Notes: generated by a model from the letters alone, not told the origin. 64,000 nucleotides of DNA from Bog-473 sp963726005 (GCA_963726005.1 CAVSAT010000015.1:1-64000); one strand, 5' to 3'. Shown: positions 26,536 through 36,015, counted from the first letter of the stretch. Program-made: numbers and translations.

Positions 26536-28400
26536 ATGAAGACACGGTTAGATGCGAACAAGCACGAAGGCGCGGCAGCGCTCCTGACGCGACCTGTCCA
26601 CGCGCTCGCCCTCCTCCTGTTCGGGATCTTCGCGGTGGCCGCCTTCGTCGTGCTGCTCGGATCCAGCAGAGCATCCGCTCTCGGGATCCCTGACACCCGC
26701 CGTCTTGCCTTCAGGAGTCGGCGGCACAGTCAGTTCGACGTTGAGTCCGGTTGTCTCATCGAGCGGGGGGGTCGCAGCTCCCGCCACCGTGCCATCGAGT
26801 CCTTCTTCGCCCGCAGCAGCTCCCCCCACGAGCGGAACTGCGAGTACACCCAGTCCGGTCACGGTCGGCACTCCCACGACGACACCCGCCGCACAAGCGA
26901 CGCCAATAACGACTTCGACGGTCGCCACCGCCAGTGCTGTCGCACCGGGCCTCGGGACCGCGACCCAAGCAGCCGGGGCGGTCACAGGAGTGACCCCGGC
27001 AGCAGGGGCGGTCACGGCACCCGTGACAACCCAAGGAGCAGGCGCGGTCACAGTGACCCGTCGACATCGAAGGTCGCCACACGCCAGTGCTGTCGCACCG
27101 ACCATCGGGACCGCGACCCAAGGAGCCAGCGCGGTCCCAGGAGTGACCCCGGCAGCAGGGGCGGTCACAGGACCCGTGACATCGACGGTCAGCCACAGCC
27201 CCAGTGCTGTCGCACCGACCCTCGGGACCGCGACCCAGGCGGCCGGGCGTCACACGACCCGTGACTCGCAGGAGCAGGCACGGTCCAGACCCGTGACTCG
27301 ACGGTCGCCACAGCCAGTGCTGTCTCACCGACGCGCTCCCAGCGCCGGCGATCACGGCGCCGGTGGCCCAGACGCTCGGGACGGTGACGGCGCCGGTGAC
27401 TCAGACGCTCGCGGACGGTCACGGCGCCGGTCACCCAGACGCTCGGGACGGTGACGGCGCCGGTCACCCAGACGCTCGGGACGGTCACGGCGCCGGTCAC
27501 CCAGACGCTCGGGACGGTGGCCGCGCCGGTCACCCAGACGCTCGGGACGGTCACGGCGCCGGTCACCCAGACGCTCGGGACGGTCACGGCGCCGGTGACC
27601 CGGACGCTCGGGACGGTGGCCGCGCCGGTCACCCAGACGCTCGGGACGGTCACGGCGCCGGTCACCCGGACGCTCGCGACGGTGGCCGCGCCGGTCACCC
27701 AGACGCTCGGGACGGTCACGGCGCCGGTCACCCAGACGCTCGCGACGGTGGCCGGGCCGGTCACCCAGACGCTCGGGACGGTGGCGCACACAGCTGGCGC
27801 CATCACCGCACCGGTGGCTCAGACCCTTGCCCCGGTGTCGAACACGGTCAGCCCGGTTGTAACCCCAGTGACCAACCTCGCGGCCACGGTCCTCGCCCCG
27901 GTGACGAACGTCGCCGCTCCCTTGGGTGGTGGTGGAGGCGTCAGTCCGCCAGCGCAGCCGCTAGTAGCTCCCGTCTCGCCGACTGCTCCTACGCCAGTCA
28001 GCGGAGCTGGGGAACACGGTTTCCGCGGCTTCACCGACCATCCCTGCACGGGGGGCCGCGAGTGCCATCCAGTCAGTGTCGGCGGGATTGGGCGGCCGAG
28101 GCGCTCGAATAGAGGAACTTCGGACGGTAGTCACTTTCCCGGCTCTGCCGACGGCATTGGTGGGCGGGCAGTCGCCCAGCACCCCGAGAGGTCCTCTCCC
28201 CTCCCCTCCGACCCCACGCAGCGCCATCGTCATCTTCGTCCCCATCGTCTGATGGAATGACCGGCTCGACCTGGATCCTCATCTTCGGCGTGATCCCCGC
28301 CGCGTGCCTGCTGGAGGCACTGCGTCGCAAGCTGTCGCGGCTCGACCTGGCGGGTTCGCTGCCGAGCGGATTCCTCGCGATCCTCGAGCGCCCGGGCTAA
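26536..28400 (+). CDS. secreted or membrane-anchored protein of TAPVTQTLGTV repeats, frame-disrupted
   Basis: No single frame spans it, but pieces in successive frames join into one sensible protein. It begins MKTRLDANKHEGAAALLTR, then a signal or anchor helix (HALALLLFGIFAVAAFVVLL) ending SSRASA, then ALSGSLTPAVLPSGVGGTVS in the next frame. A Thr/Ala/Pro/Val-rich body with GTATQAAG motifs follows, then about 13 eleven-residue repeats. It ends in a Ser-rich linker (SSSSPSSDG), a helix (TWILIFGVIPAACLLEAL) and RRKLSRLDLAG, an anchor-like C-terminus. At least five shifts are needed (near 26680, 27300, 27410, 28010, 28205). It is either a decayed gene or, more likely, an error-ridden repeat region. 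A surface role is inferred from the architecture. Confidence 0.55.
27357..27786 (+). repeat. 33-bp tandem repeat, 13 copies
   Basis: Units begin GCGCCGGT at 27357, 27390, 27424, 27457, 27490 and every 33 bases to 27754. Each encodes APVTQTLGTVT or a close variant (T/A, Q/R, G/A changes). One 34-base step between the second and third copies is a one-base insertion that shifts the frame. Confidence 0.95.
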
Positions 28401-28912
28401 CACCCAGTCGACTGGGTCGGGGACCAGGGCCGACGGCCCTGTCGACCGACACCTCTCTCGATACGGGAAGAGGCGGCTGACAGGGTGGCCAGGAGCCCGT
28501 CTCACTGACTGGTCCGGCTGACCGTCGGCCCTGTTTCTCCGTCCACAGGTCGGCCTTGGTTCCGTCCACGGCGTCTGAACCCGGCACACCCGGAAGAGGG
28601 CGACGTTCGGTTCAGCGTCAACGACCGATCCAGGCTCAGCCGACCCAGCTATTTTCAGATATATGTCCCGAGATATTGGGCCATATATAGAACGTAGACT
28701 GTCATCTGACAGCGCGATTATTGCGAACTTCGCTGGGTTCATACCCTCCGTCCGTCCTAATCTCATTGGGAGATCGCTCCTAGAAAATCCCTGATCACGA
28801 CCCGATTTTCCGACGATGGCAGTTGGGACCGACCCAACCGCTCTCGCTTTGTCGCGCCCAAAATGGGAGCAATCATATTTCTAAATAAAGGGGGTTTACA
28901 TGCTCCAGATAA
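28401..28912. other. AT-rich non-coding stretch before the peptide gene
   Basis: No gene is seen. From about 28650 the composition turns clearly AT-rich compared with the rest of the window (for example ATATATGTCCCGAGATATTG and CATATTTCTAAATAAAG). This suggests acquired or regulatory DNA serving the peptide gene at 29013. TATA-rich candidates for -10 elements are numerous and I do not single one out. Confidence 0.5.
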
Positions 28913-28992
28913 TCGGTAAAAGCTACGCCTTGAAGCTACCGATTTATATAGAAAACTCGGTGGCTTCGTCCCTCTGAGGAACAAGCCTCAGA
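28913..28992 (+). promoter_or_regulatory. structured mRNA leader with mutually exclusive hairpins
   Basis: Three pairing segments are visible. ATCGGTA (28913-28919) can pair with TACCGAT (28937-28943). The same segment, extended as GAAGCTACCGA (28932-28942), can instead pair with TCGGTGGCTTC (28957-28967) in an 11-bp stem with one U-G wobble. A separate 7-bp hairpin (TCTGAGG 28973-28979 / CCTCAGA 28986-28992) ends just before the ribosome site AAAAGGAG. This could be an attenuator, a stability element or a protein-binding site. No known riboswitch class was recognised. Confidence 0.5.
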
Positions 28993-29012
28993 ACGAGAAA
29001 AGGAGAAGAACA

Positions 29013-29237
29013 ATGGAAGCAACTGGACTTTCCCTCGCCGAGCTCGAGAGTGAGCACGCCGAGTACCTGCCTGCGCGTGAGGTCATGTGGTGCTGCCGCA
29101 GTGCCGGCAGCAGCAACTACGCGTCGGTGAACAACGGCAACGGCGACGGGAACACCTACCAAGACGGCCTGATCAACGTGTCCGTGCTCAACGGCAACCT
29201 CGACGGCAACGGCAACCTGACTGGGATCTTCCAGTAA
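29013..29237 (+). CDS. small peptide with leader-like N-terminus and Asn/Gly-rich core (possible RiPP or surface precursor)
   Basis: 74 residues. AAAAGGAG lies seven bases before the ATG, an unusually good site for this genome. Residues 5-25 (GLSLAELESEHAEYLPAREV) form an acidic amphipathic leader-like helix. Residues 26-74 start WCCRSAGSSNYASVNNGNGD and continue NVSVLNGNLDGNGNLTGIFQ, an Asn/Gly-rich beta-prone stretch with two adjacent cysteines. There is no Sec signal. It is followed by a very stable hairpin and then by an M50 metalloprotease with a PqqD-like domain, a common partner for modified peptides. The product could be a processed peptide or an aggregating surface peptide. No maturase is encoded nearby, so RiPP status is inference. 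Confidence 0.75.
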   Translation: MEATGLSLAELESEHAEYLPAREVMWCCRSAGSSNYASVNNGNGDGNTYQDGLINVSVLNGNLDGNGNLTGIFQ

Positions 29238-29262
29238 GGGGTCCTCGTCAAAGCCAGGAGCT

Positions 29263-29292
29263 GAGGGGGGTGATCTTCGGGTCACCCCCCTC
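29263..29292 (+). terminator. UUCG-capped 11-13 bp hairpin between peptide and protease genes
   Basis: GAGGGGGGTGA (29263-29273) pairs perfectly with TCACCCCCCTC (29282-29292). The loop contains C-TTCG-G, the extra-stable tetraloop, with one more U-G pair. There is no T-run, so it probably gives partial termination or protects the 3' end of the short peptide mRNA. Either would make the peptide more abundant than the downstream protease. Confidence 0.8.
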
Positions 29293-29314
29293 ACTCGTAG
29301 CAAGGAGTGTTCGT

Positions 29315-31149
29315 ATGGCCCTCGTTGTTGAGCCCACGTCAGCAGGTGTCAAGGCCGCTTCTGCGTCCACGACGGGCAGCCCTCTGCGGTTGGCCGATGG
29401 CACCGAACTGTTGGGGCAGTACGAGGGCTCGGCTTACGAACAGCCTCACTACCTGGTCCGTCGTGGCGATGGCCAGGTCATCCACTTGTCCCACTTGCTC
29501 TACCTGGTCCTGCTGGCACTCAACGGCGAGCGGGACCTCGAGGGCGTGGCTGTGCGCACGAGCGAAGAGCTCGGTCGACCCGTGGTCGCCGACAACGTCG
29601 GCTTCCTGGTCGAGAACAAGCTCAGACCCCTCGGGCTGCTCGCTTCTTCGGCTGAGGCGGAGACGAGGCTCTCTCCCGTTCGAAGCCCCTGCTGGCCCTG
29701 CGCTATCGGACCAAGGTCGTCCCAGCCCGCTTCCATCGGACGGTCACCGCGGCGCTTCAACCCCTGTTCTGGCCACCGGTGGTGCTCTTCGTCTTGGGTG
29801 GCTTGCTCGCCACCGACATCTGGCTGTTCGGGGCGCACCCTCACGCACTCATCCAGGCCGCCCGGCAGCTCCCCTTCCATCCCGCCCTGTTCTTATTGGT
29901 GACGGGCCTGGTCCTCTTCTCGGGCTTCTTCCACGAGCTTGGTCACGCCGCCGGGACGAGGTACGGCGGCGCCTCGCCCGGAGTCATGGGCGTCGGCATC
30001 TATCTCGCGTTTCCAGCCTTCTACACCGACCTCACGGACTCCTACCGGTTGAACCGACGCGGCCGACTGCGCAGCGACCTGGGCGGGGTCTACTTCAACG
30101 CTGTCCTCATCGTGGTCGCTGGCGGGACGTACATCCCGACCAGGTTCAGCCCGCTGCTCGTCTTCATCGTCCTTTCCCAGGCGGCGGCGCTCTACCAGTT
30201 CCTGCCGTTCATCAGGCTCGACGGCTACTACATCATGAGCGATCTCATCGGCGTGCCCAACCTGTTCGCCTTCGTGGGGCCGGTGCTCGCCGGCTTGTTC
30301 CGACGGCACGACCCGAGGATCGAGGCACAACTGGCGCTCGTGAAACGGCGGGCGCGCTTGGCCATCCGGGTTTGGGCGGCCCTGACGGTCGCCTTCCTTG
30401 CGTTCAACTTGGTGACCATCGTCCTTCTGGCCCCGGTCCTGTTCCCGTCGGAGTGGTCGGCCGCCCATGTCCAGATCCACGGCATGGCCGTTGCGTTCGG
30501 CCACCACGACGTGGCAGGAGGGCTCAACGACCTGGTGGACCTGGTCTTCATCGCCATCGCTCCAGTTGGCATCTTGCTCATCCTCGGCATGATGCTCCGA
30601 CGATTCGCCCGGGCGGTACGGAAGTGGTGGCCGACCCATCGGATACTCACCGCCGCGCTCGTCGTCTTGCTGGCCGGGGCGATATTCGTCCAAGGGCAGG
30701 CGCTGGTGTCGCGTCTCATGCCCCAGCCGCGAGCACCCGCCGTCGCCGCGACCACAGGACCGACGTCGTCGAGCGTCCATTCGACCCCGCCACCTCTCCC
30801 GACTCCTGCTCCGCCGAGCCCGGTCGTGCAGCCGCCGCCAGCGGCCCAGCCCGCCGCGACCCACGTCTACGTGGTCCAGCCCGGTGACACGCTCTGGGGT
30901 CTCGCCGCCCGGTATTTGGGAAACCCCCTCCGCTATCAGGAGCTGTTCGCGCTGAACAGGGGGCTCTCCCAGGTCGACGGGCACACCCTGGTCGACCCCA
31001 ACCTGATCTATCCCGGAATGAAGTTGCAGTTTCCTGCCGACGCGACCGGCATTCCCACCAGCAGCGTGACCTCGGCTCCAGCACCGCAGGCCACGGGTTC
31101 ACTAATCGGAGGAGGTGGTCCTCTCACGACGACCGGTTCGTCACCCTGA
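29315..31149 (+). CDS. M50 family membrane metalloprotease with PqqD-like N-terminus and LysM C-terminus (one frameshift)
   Basis: About 612 residues once a one-base loss near 29665 is bridged (frame change from GLLASSAEAETR to SKPLLALRYRTKVVPARF). AAGGAG precedes the ATG at 29315. Residues about 25-110 (LLGQYEGSAYEQPHYLVRRG, GQVIHLSHLLYLVLLALNGE) resemble the winged-helix/PqqD-like domain of 'putative peptide zinc metalloproteases'. The M50 core has several membrane helices, the zinc motif FHELGHA (HELGH at 29932-29946) and the second ligand motif FIRLDGYYIMSD. A Pro/Thr-rich linker leads to a LysM domain (YVVQPGDTLWGLAARYLG) that binds peptidoglycan. The likely role is cleavage or export of the 74-residue peptide at the wall. 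Confidence 0.85.
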
Positions 31150-31165
31150 TTCATTAACGGGGTTC

Positions 31166-31229
31166 GGCACCGCGACTCAGGCGCTCGGGACGGGTTGCCG
31201 GCACCGCGAATGAGGTGCTCGGAACGGCG
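31166..31229. repeat. two diverged units resembling the surface-protein repeats
   Basis: Directly after the M50 gene, GGCACCGCGACTCAGGCGCT and GGCACCGCGAATGAGGTGCT start 34 bases apart. They would encode GTATQALGT- and GTANEVLGT-like units, close to the GTATQAAG motifs of the protein at 26536-28400. No open gene contains them. Confidence 0.55.
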
Positions 31230-31444
31230 AGCACCCCGACAAGTCGTTTCAGGGATATGGCGCGCGGCGCTGAACAGCGGCAGGCAATAGGGTCCGCGGG
31301 CTCGTACACCTCACATATCACCTGGGCCGAGAGGGTCTCGGTTGGTGACTGGGCGATACCATGGAGCCACCGCTGGCACCGCGCTGCCTTTGTGCCGTCT
31401 CATTGAGGCATGTGTGCCGCGCTGCAAATGGGTCATCATGGCGC

Positions 31445-32303
31445 ATGGCCGATGCGCGTCGTCATAGTTTCGGCGCAGCGGTGCCACGCCCGCCGGACCA
31501 GATGAGCGAGGCACTGCTGGGACATCGCAACCTGATCGAGTTCCACCGCGCTCTGACCCGCTGGGGTAGCCGGGGAGCGCTCGAAGAGGGGGATGGGGCC
31601 GTGCTGTGCGCGGGAGGGTCCTGGATCCCGGTCGTGGCCAACGATGCCTTCCGCTCCGGGGGCAACGTGGGTGGCGCCGAGATGATTGTTCGGGCCGACA
31701 AGTTCTTCGCCCAACTGGCCCGTGGCTTCAGCGTCAAAGTGCGCGACAACGGGGAGGACGACGATTTACGGCGAGCCTGTCTGGACGCGGGACTCGAGTC
31801 CTTCGGCGAGCCCGTGCCGCAGATGATCTGCTTTCAACCCCTCCAGAACCCGACGCCCATCGACGGCATCACGGTGCGGTCCGTCGAGGACGACGCCGGT
31901 CTGCGCGCGATTCATCTCTGTCAACGCCGCGGCGTACGCGACCTACGGTATGCCGCCCGAAGTGCTCGCTGACCTGTTTGACGAGACGGCCGTCGTGCTC
32001 GCGGACCGCTCCGCCCACATGGTGGTCGCCCAACGCGCCACGCTGCCGGTGGCAACGGCGATGATCTTCGAAAGCGACGGCGTCGCCAGCGTGCAGTGGG
32101 TCGGCACCATCCCTGCTGCCCGCGGCACCGGCCTCGGGGCGCTCGTCACCACCGCGGTGACAAACCTGGCCTTCGATCGCGGCGCGTCCTCCTGCACGCT
32201 CCAGGCGTCGCCCATGGGCGCCCCGGTCTACGAGCGGCTGGGCTACGCGACCCTCTACCACTACGCCGAATACGTGCGCTGGCCCCGGCCACCGGGGCGT
32301 TGA
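31445..32303 (+). CDS. GNAT-family N-acetyltransferase (one frameshift)
   Basis: About 286 residues across a one-base loss near 31915-31925. The first part starts MADARRHSFGAAVPRPPDQM and ends GITVRSVEDDAGLRAIH; the second frame continues VNAAAYATYGMPPEVLADLF. The C-terminal half is a GNAT fold with the acetyl-CoA loop ARGTGLG in QWVGTIPAARGTGLGALVTT and the final strand pair APVYERLGYATLYHYAEYVR. The N-terminal 130 residues are an additional domain seen in some two-domain GNATs. The substrate is unknown. MSEALLGH at 31502 is an alternative start. Confidence 0.75.
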
Positions 32304-32412
32304 CGTCATTCCATCCGGCCGGCTCGACCAGGCGGGCCCGGTCAGCAAGCGGACCGCCCGACACCGCATGGGCACAAGGGCCCGCGGCACCAGGCGACCC
32401 AACCCCCCGGGC

Positions 32413-32920
32413 TCAGAAGCCGAGCAACCCCCGTACGTACGCCGCCTGGCCGACGTGTTGGAGGCAGTCGTCCGCGATGCTGACCAGACGCACGCCCAGG
32501 GTGACCGCCGGGTTCCAGCGACTGTCGACGACCCGGTCCAGATCCTCCGGGGTCAGCCCGTCGAGCACCGTCTTCGTCCGTGCATCGACCTCCGCGAGAT
32601 AGCTCGAGCAGTGCCGCAGGATCCTCCGGTCGCACGGCGGCCACCTCGTCGGGGCCGTGGCCGTAGCCGGTGTTCGACGGGTCGGGATCGAGCCCACAGC
32701 GCCGTGCCCAGTCCCCACGCACCCAGATCTGCTGGGTGCCGATCAGCTCGGCGACGTGGTGGTCCTGCACCCGGGTGAGGTGCCAGATCAGCCACCCGAT
32801 CGTGTTCGTACCCGGCGCCGGGGCCGTGCGCAACTGCTCGGCGTCGAGGCCGTCGACCGCGTCGGCGGCCAGGGGTCGGATGCGACCGTAGAACTCGAGC
32901 AACAGAGGGGAGACGTCCAT
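32413..32920 (-). CDS. DinB-superfamily protein (one frameshift)
   Basis: About 169 residues across a one-base shift near 32605. It starts MDVSPLLLEFYGRIRPLAAD. The four-helix DinB/DUF664 pattern is present: APGTNTIGWLIWHLTRVQDH with the metal-binding His in helix 2, and SIADDCLQHVGQAAYVRGLL with the later His. Actinobacterial members are often thiol (mycothiol) transferases or isomerases, but no specific reaction can be given. The break is in an otherwise normal gene, so a sequence error is likely. Confidence 0.7.
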
Positions 32921-33132
32921 GGGCAGCACCCTAATGAGTCCCGGGCGCGACGCCGGTGCCGCTGGGCCACCCCGGCCGAGCCTCTGGGAGCAGCTCGTCT
33001 GGCTGCCAGGTGGTGGGACGACTGACGCCACGACGGGCACAGCACCCGCCCCGCCCACCCCGACGAGGAGCGCGCCGCGATGGCCCGGTTTCGGCTTGGT
33101 CACCGGCGCGCCTTAGCAGGCCGCCCGGCGAA

Positions 33133-33921
33133 TCAGGTGCCGCCCGCGATCTCCACGTCGGGCGATTGGATGTCGTAGCGGGCCCATGCGGTGTAGGCCA
33201 CGAGGATCACCACGATCGATGTCATCACGAGGGCCGTCTGCCAATCGCCGAAGTTGGCGCCACTCACCTGGTGTCCTTTGCTGAAGTAGTCAGCGAAGGA
33301 CGCCCCGACCGGGCGCGTGATCACGTAGGCGAACCAGAACGCAAAGATGCTGTTCCATTTGAGGAACTTCCAACCGCCCCACGGGATCAGGATCACGCCG
33401 CAGAACAAGAGGCCCGAGGCAAGGTAACCCAGGCCCAGCGTGCTCGCAGCGAAGTCCCCGACTGCCGTGCCGAGGGCGAAGGTGGCGAAGACGACCGACC
33501 AGTAGTACTTCTCCCGGCGGTTGGTCGTGATGGAGTGGATGTCGAGCGTGTGCTCGCTCCGGTCCCACAGGTAGAAGATCGCCGCAAGGACCAGGACCCA
33601 GAAGAGCGACGTCAGCGCGTACGGCATGCCGAAGACGAGGTGCATTGTGTCGGCGACGCCCGTCCCTGCCGTTGCGATTGCCAGCGCCAGGAACCAGTAG
33701 GTGACCGCGGAGTAGCGCCGGGACGCGAATTGCAGGAACAGCGCAACGCCGAACATGGAGACCTCGACCACCACACCGACCTTCTTGTTCGACACGAACA
33801 TGTCCGAGATGGCCTCGCCGGCTGCCGTCGTGGAGATCTTGATCACCCAAAACAGCGCGGTGACCTCTGGCACCTTCGCCGCAAGCGGCTGCTGGTTGAA
33901 CACACGGAGCAATGACCGCAC
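33133..33921 (-). CDS. COG4705-type integral membrane protein
   Basis: 262 residues with about seven to eight membrane helices. The family is recognised from VPEVTALFWVIKISTTAAGE near the start, GVADTMHLVFGMPYALTSLF, and YAYVITRP-like text near the end (FAYVITRPVGASFADYFSKG). The start is a GTG at 33921 with AAAGGAGA about ten bases upstream. Function is unknown. It stands alone between the DinB-type gene and the Gfo/Idh/MocA gene. Confidence 0.88.
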   Translation of the reverse strand: MRSLLRVFNQQPLAAKVPEVTALFWVIKISTTAAGEAISDMFVSNKKVGVVVEVSMFGVALFLQFASRRYSAVTYWFLALAIATAGTGVADTMHLVFGMPYALTSLFWVLVLAAIFYLWDRSEHTLDIHSITTNRREKYYWSVVFATFALGTAVGDFAASTLGLGYLASGLLFCGVILIPWGGWKFLKWNSIFAFWFAYVITRPVGASFADYFSKGHQVSGANFGDWQTALVMTSIVVILVAYTAWARYDIQSPDVEIAGGT

Positions 33922-34184
33922 GGTCGTGGCGTCTCCTTTCCCGTCGGTGGCTCAAGAGGAACGTCGCGCGACCGGGGAAACGACGTTGCCGCACAGATCG
34001 TAACCGTGGCGTCCCCCTGCGCACAGACAGGGATTTGAGGCCATCCGTCCTGATCGCAGGCATCATCGGCACTCGGAATCCGACCTCAGGATGAGACGCA
34101 CGACGACGAATTTCATCCCTTCGGTGAGGTGATGCGACCGCGACGGCACGATGGCCGCTCTGCGCGCGATTGCGGGCCCGCCCG

Positions 34185-35252
34185 TCAGGACGATCCGAGG
34201 ACGACGGGCACTCCCCCCTCCGCAGCCGAGCGGTAGGCCGCATCGACAAGCCGATGGGCGCCGAGGGCCACGTCCAGCCCAGGCTCGGGTGATCCACCGC
34301 TGCTCACCGCGTCGGCGAAGGCCCGGTCTGCCTCGACGTACGCCCGCACAGCGAGCCCGATCTCGTCGTCGGCCAGCGGCAAGTCGTCCACCCACTGTGG
34401 GGACGGGCACGGCCGCACCTCGGTGCCGTCGCTGGTCTGAACGTGCAGCGGACCCCGGAACTCGTTGTCGAGCCAGACCATTCCCTCCCGACAGAACACC
34501 TCGACTCGGCGGGTCGAGCCCCGGGTCAAAATGTCGTGCCAGACGCTAGAGAGCTGCGCTTCGAGGCCCGAGGCAAAGGAGAGGGAGACCGACGCCATGT
34601 CCTCGACTCCTTCGTGGCCGGCGTGATTGGCCGTGCGCGCCGCCACCGCATCCACCTCACCGAAGCAGAAGCGCAAGATGTCAACGTCGTGGATCGAGTG
34701 CTCGATTAAGCAGCCCCCGCCCGCCTGGGCCACGTCGCCCCGCCACAGCGACCCGTAGGTGCCCTGAATGGGAAAGTACTGGTCGTCGCGGAAGATCGCG
34801 GCCATGGGCGCACCCAGCGTTCCACCCTGTACCAGGTCGCGCAACGCCACGAAGACCGGCGCGCTGCGCAGGACGAGGCCACACTGGCTGCGGATTCCCG
34901 ATGTGGCCGCGGCGTCGGCGAGCGCGGCCGCGCTCACCAAGTCCCGGTCCAACGGCTTCTCGCAAAACACGGCACACCCGCTGGCAATCGCCTGATCGAC
35001 CGCACCGCGGTGGGCCGACGTGGGCGTGCAGACCCAGATGGCGTCACAGCGCCGCGCGACCTCCGCAGCGTCGGCGACAACGACAGCGCCCTGGGCCCCG
35101 ACCGCATCGGCGAACGCTTGGGCGCGCCGCTCACGCTGGTCGTGGACGGCCACGATCGACGCATCAAGGGCCCCGCCATCGATCATCGCCTTGAGGCCGA
35201 GCCCGTGCGCCCAGGCGATTAGCCCTGATCCGACGAAGCCGATGCGCAGCAC
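34185..35252 (-). CDS. Gfo/Idh/MocA family oxidoreductase
   Basis: 355 residues. The Rossmann motif is GFVGSGLIAWAHGLGLK at residues 5-21. AIWVCTPTSAHRGAVDQAIA and the catalytic-lysine motif CEKPLDRDL follow. The C-terminal substrate domain contains GGCLIEHSIHDVDILRFCFG with the usual His/Asp pair. It is an NAD(P)-dependent sugar or inositol-type dehydrogenase; the substrate is not evident. There is no carbohydrate operon around it. The start ATG is at 35252. Confidence 0.93.
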   Translation of the reverse strand: MLRIGFVGSGLIAWAHGLGLKAMIDGGALDASIVAVHDQRERRAQAFADAVGAQGAVVVADAAEVARRCDAIWVCTPTSAHRGAVDQAIASGCAVFCEKPLDRDLVSAAALADAAATSGIRSQCGLVLRSAPVFVALRDLVQGGTLGAPMAAIFRDDQYFPIQGTYGSLWRGDVAQAGGGCLIEHSIHDVDILRFCFGEVDAVAARTANHAGHEGVEDMASVSLSFASGLEAQLSSVWHDILTRGSTRRVEVFCREGMVWLDNEFRGPLHVQTSDGTEVRPCPSPQWVDDLPLADDEIGLAVRAYVEADRAFADAVSSGGSPEPGLDVALGAHRLVDAAYRSAAEGGVPVVLGSS

Positions 35253-35309
35253 GTTTCGGACACTAGGCGAGGATCGTCAGAGCCTCGGATGCGTCGGCCC
35301 ATTGAACCA

Positions 35310-35993
35310 TCAGCTCGGCCTGTCGTAGGCCCGCGACAAGCTCGCCGGCTCCTCATGCCTGCCCAACGCGTCCATGAAGCGCGATGCGACCAAGACGAGC
35401 AGGGCGATCTCGTGCCGTTCTCTGCGCCTGATCGGGACGGGACGGCCGCCGCACACGGTGAACCCCGTCTCCGGCACGGGCTCCACGAAGACGCCCGAGC
35501 CCGTCGTGTCGTTCGCCGGGTCCGCGCCGCTGCGCGCGCCTTCGGCGAACGCCGCCACCCACTGCACCGAGGGGACATCGCCGTGCACCTCCACGAAGCC
35601 CGCGAGCCCCTCGTCGGCCAGGGCCAGCCAAGACAGGTCGAAGAGGGCCATGAGGTGGCCAATGAGCGCGTTCATGGCCGCGGTGGGCGTCGCCGCCTGC
35701 AGGATGGCGGCAGCGGCCACGAGGACGGAGTCCTCCCGGTCCTGGACCTCCGCGTGCAGCTCGGTGACCTCCTCGACGCCGACCCCCGGGACGTTGCGCA
35801 CTCCGCGGCAGACGGCATCGATCGCCCCGCGCTCATCGGGCAGCTCCACCACGAGTTCGTCGATGGCCACACCCGCCTCACGGTCGAGCACCTCGAGCCC
35901 GACGACATTGCCCTTGACGGCGGCGATCTCGGCGGCCACCGCGCCGAGGGCGCCGGGAGCGTCCGGGAGCCAGATGCGCATCCGGGTCAGCAT
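35310..35993 (-). CDS. ACT-domain protein
   Basis: 227 residues. Residues 4-75 form an ACT amino-acid-binding domain (MRIWLPDAPGALGAVAAEIA, VKGNVVGLEVLDREAGVAID). The remaining 150 residues look GAF-like (FVEVHGDVPSVQWVAAFAEG, FTVCGGRPVPIRRRERHEIA). Such proteins usually sense a small ligand; none can be named. It lies 22 bp downstream of the transglutaminase gene on the same strand and may belong to that operon. Confidence 0.8.
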   Translation of the reverse strand: MLTRMRIWLPDAPGALGAVAAEIAAVKGNVVGLEVLDREAGVAIDELVVELPDERGAIDAVCRGVRNVPGVGVEEVTELHAEVQDREDSVLVAAAAILQAATPTAAMNALIGHLMALFDLSWLALADEGLAGFVEVHGDVPSVQWVAAFAEGARSGADPANDTTGSGVFVEPVPETGFTVCGGRPVPIRRRERHEIALLVLVASRFMDALGRHEEPASLSRAYDRPS

Positions 35994-36015
35994 GTGATGA
36001 GCTCAGCCCGCACGC

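Noticed and set aside
27357..27786. Possible CRISPR array at the 33-bp repeats
   Set aside because: Units abut with no unique spacers and translate as an 11-residue protein repeat; no cas genes are nearby.
27363..28112. A plus-strand GHGAGHPDARDG repeat protein in the 33-bp array
   Set aside because: This is the same array read in the wrong frame. The TAPVTQTLGTV frame connects to signal-peptide and anchor segments.
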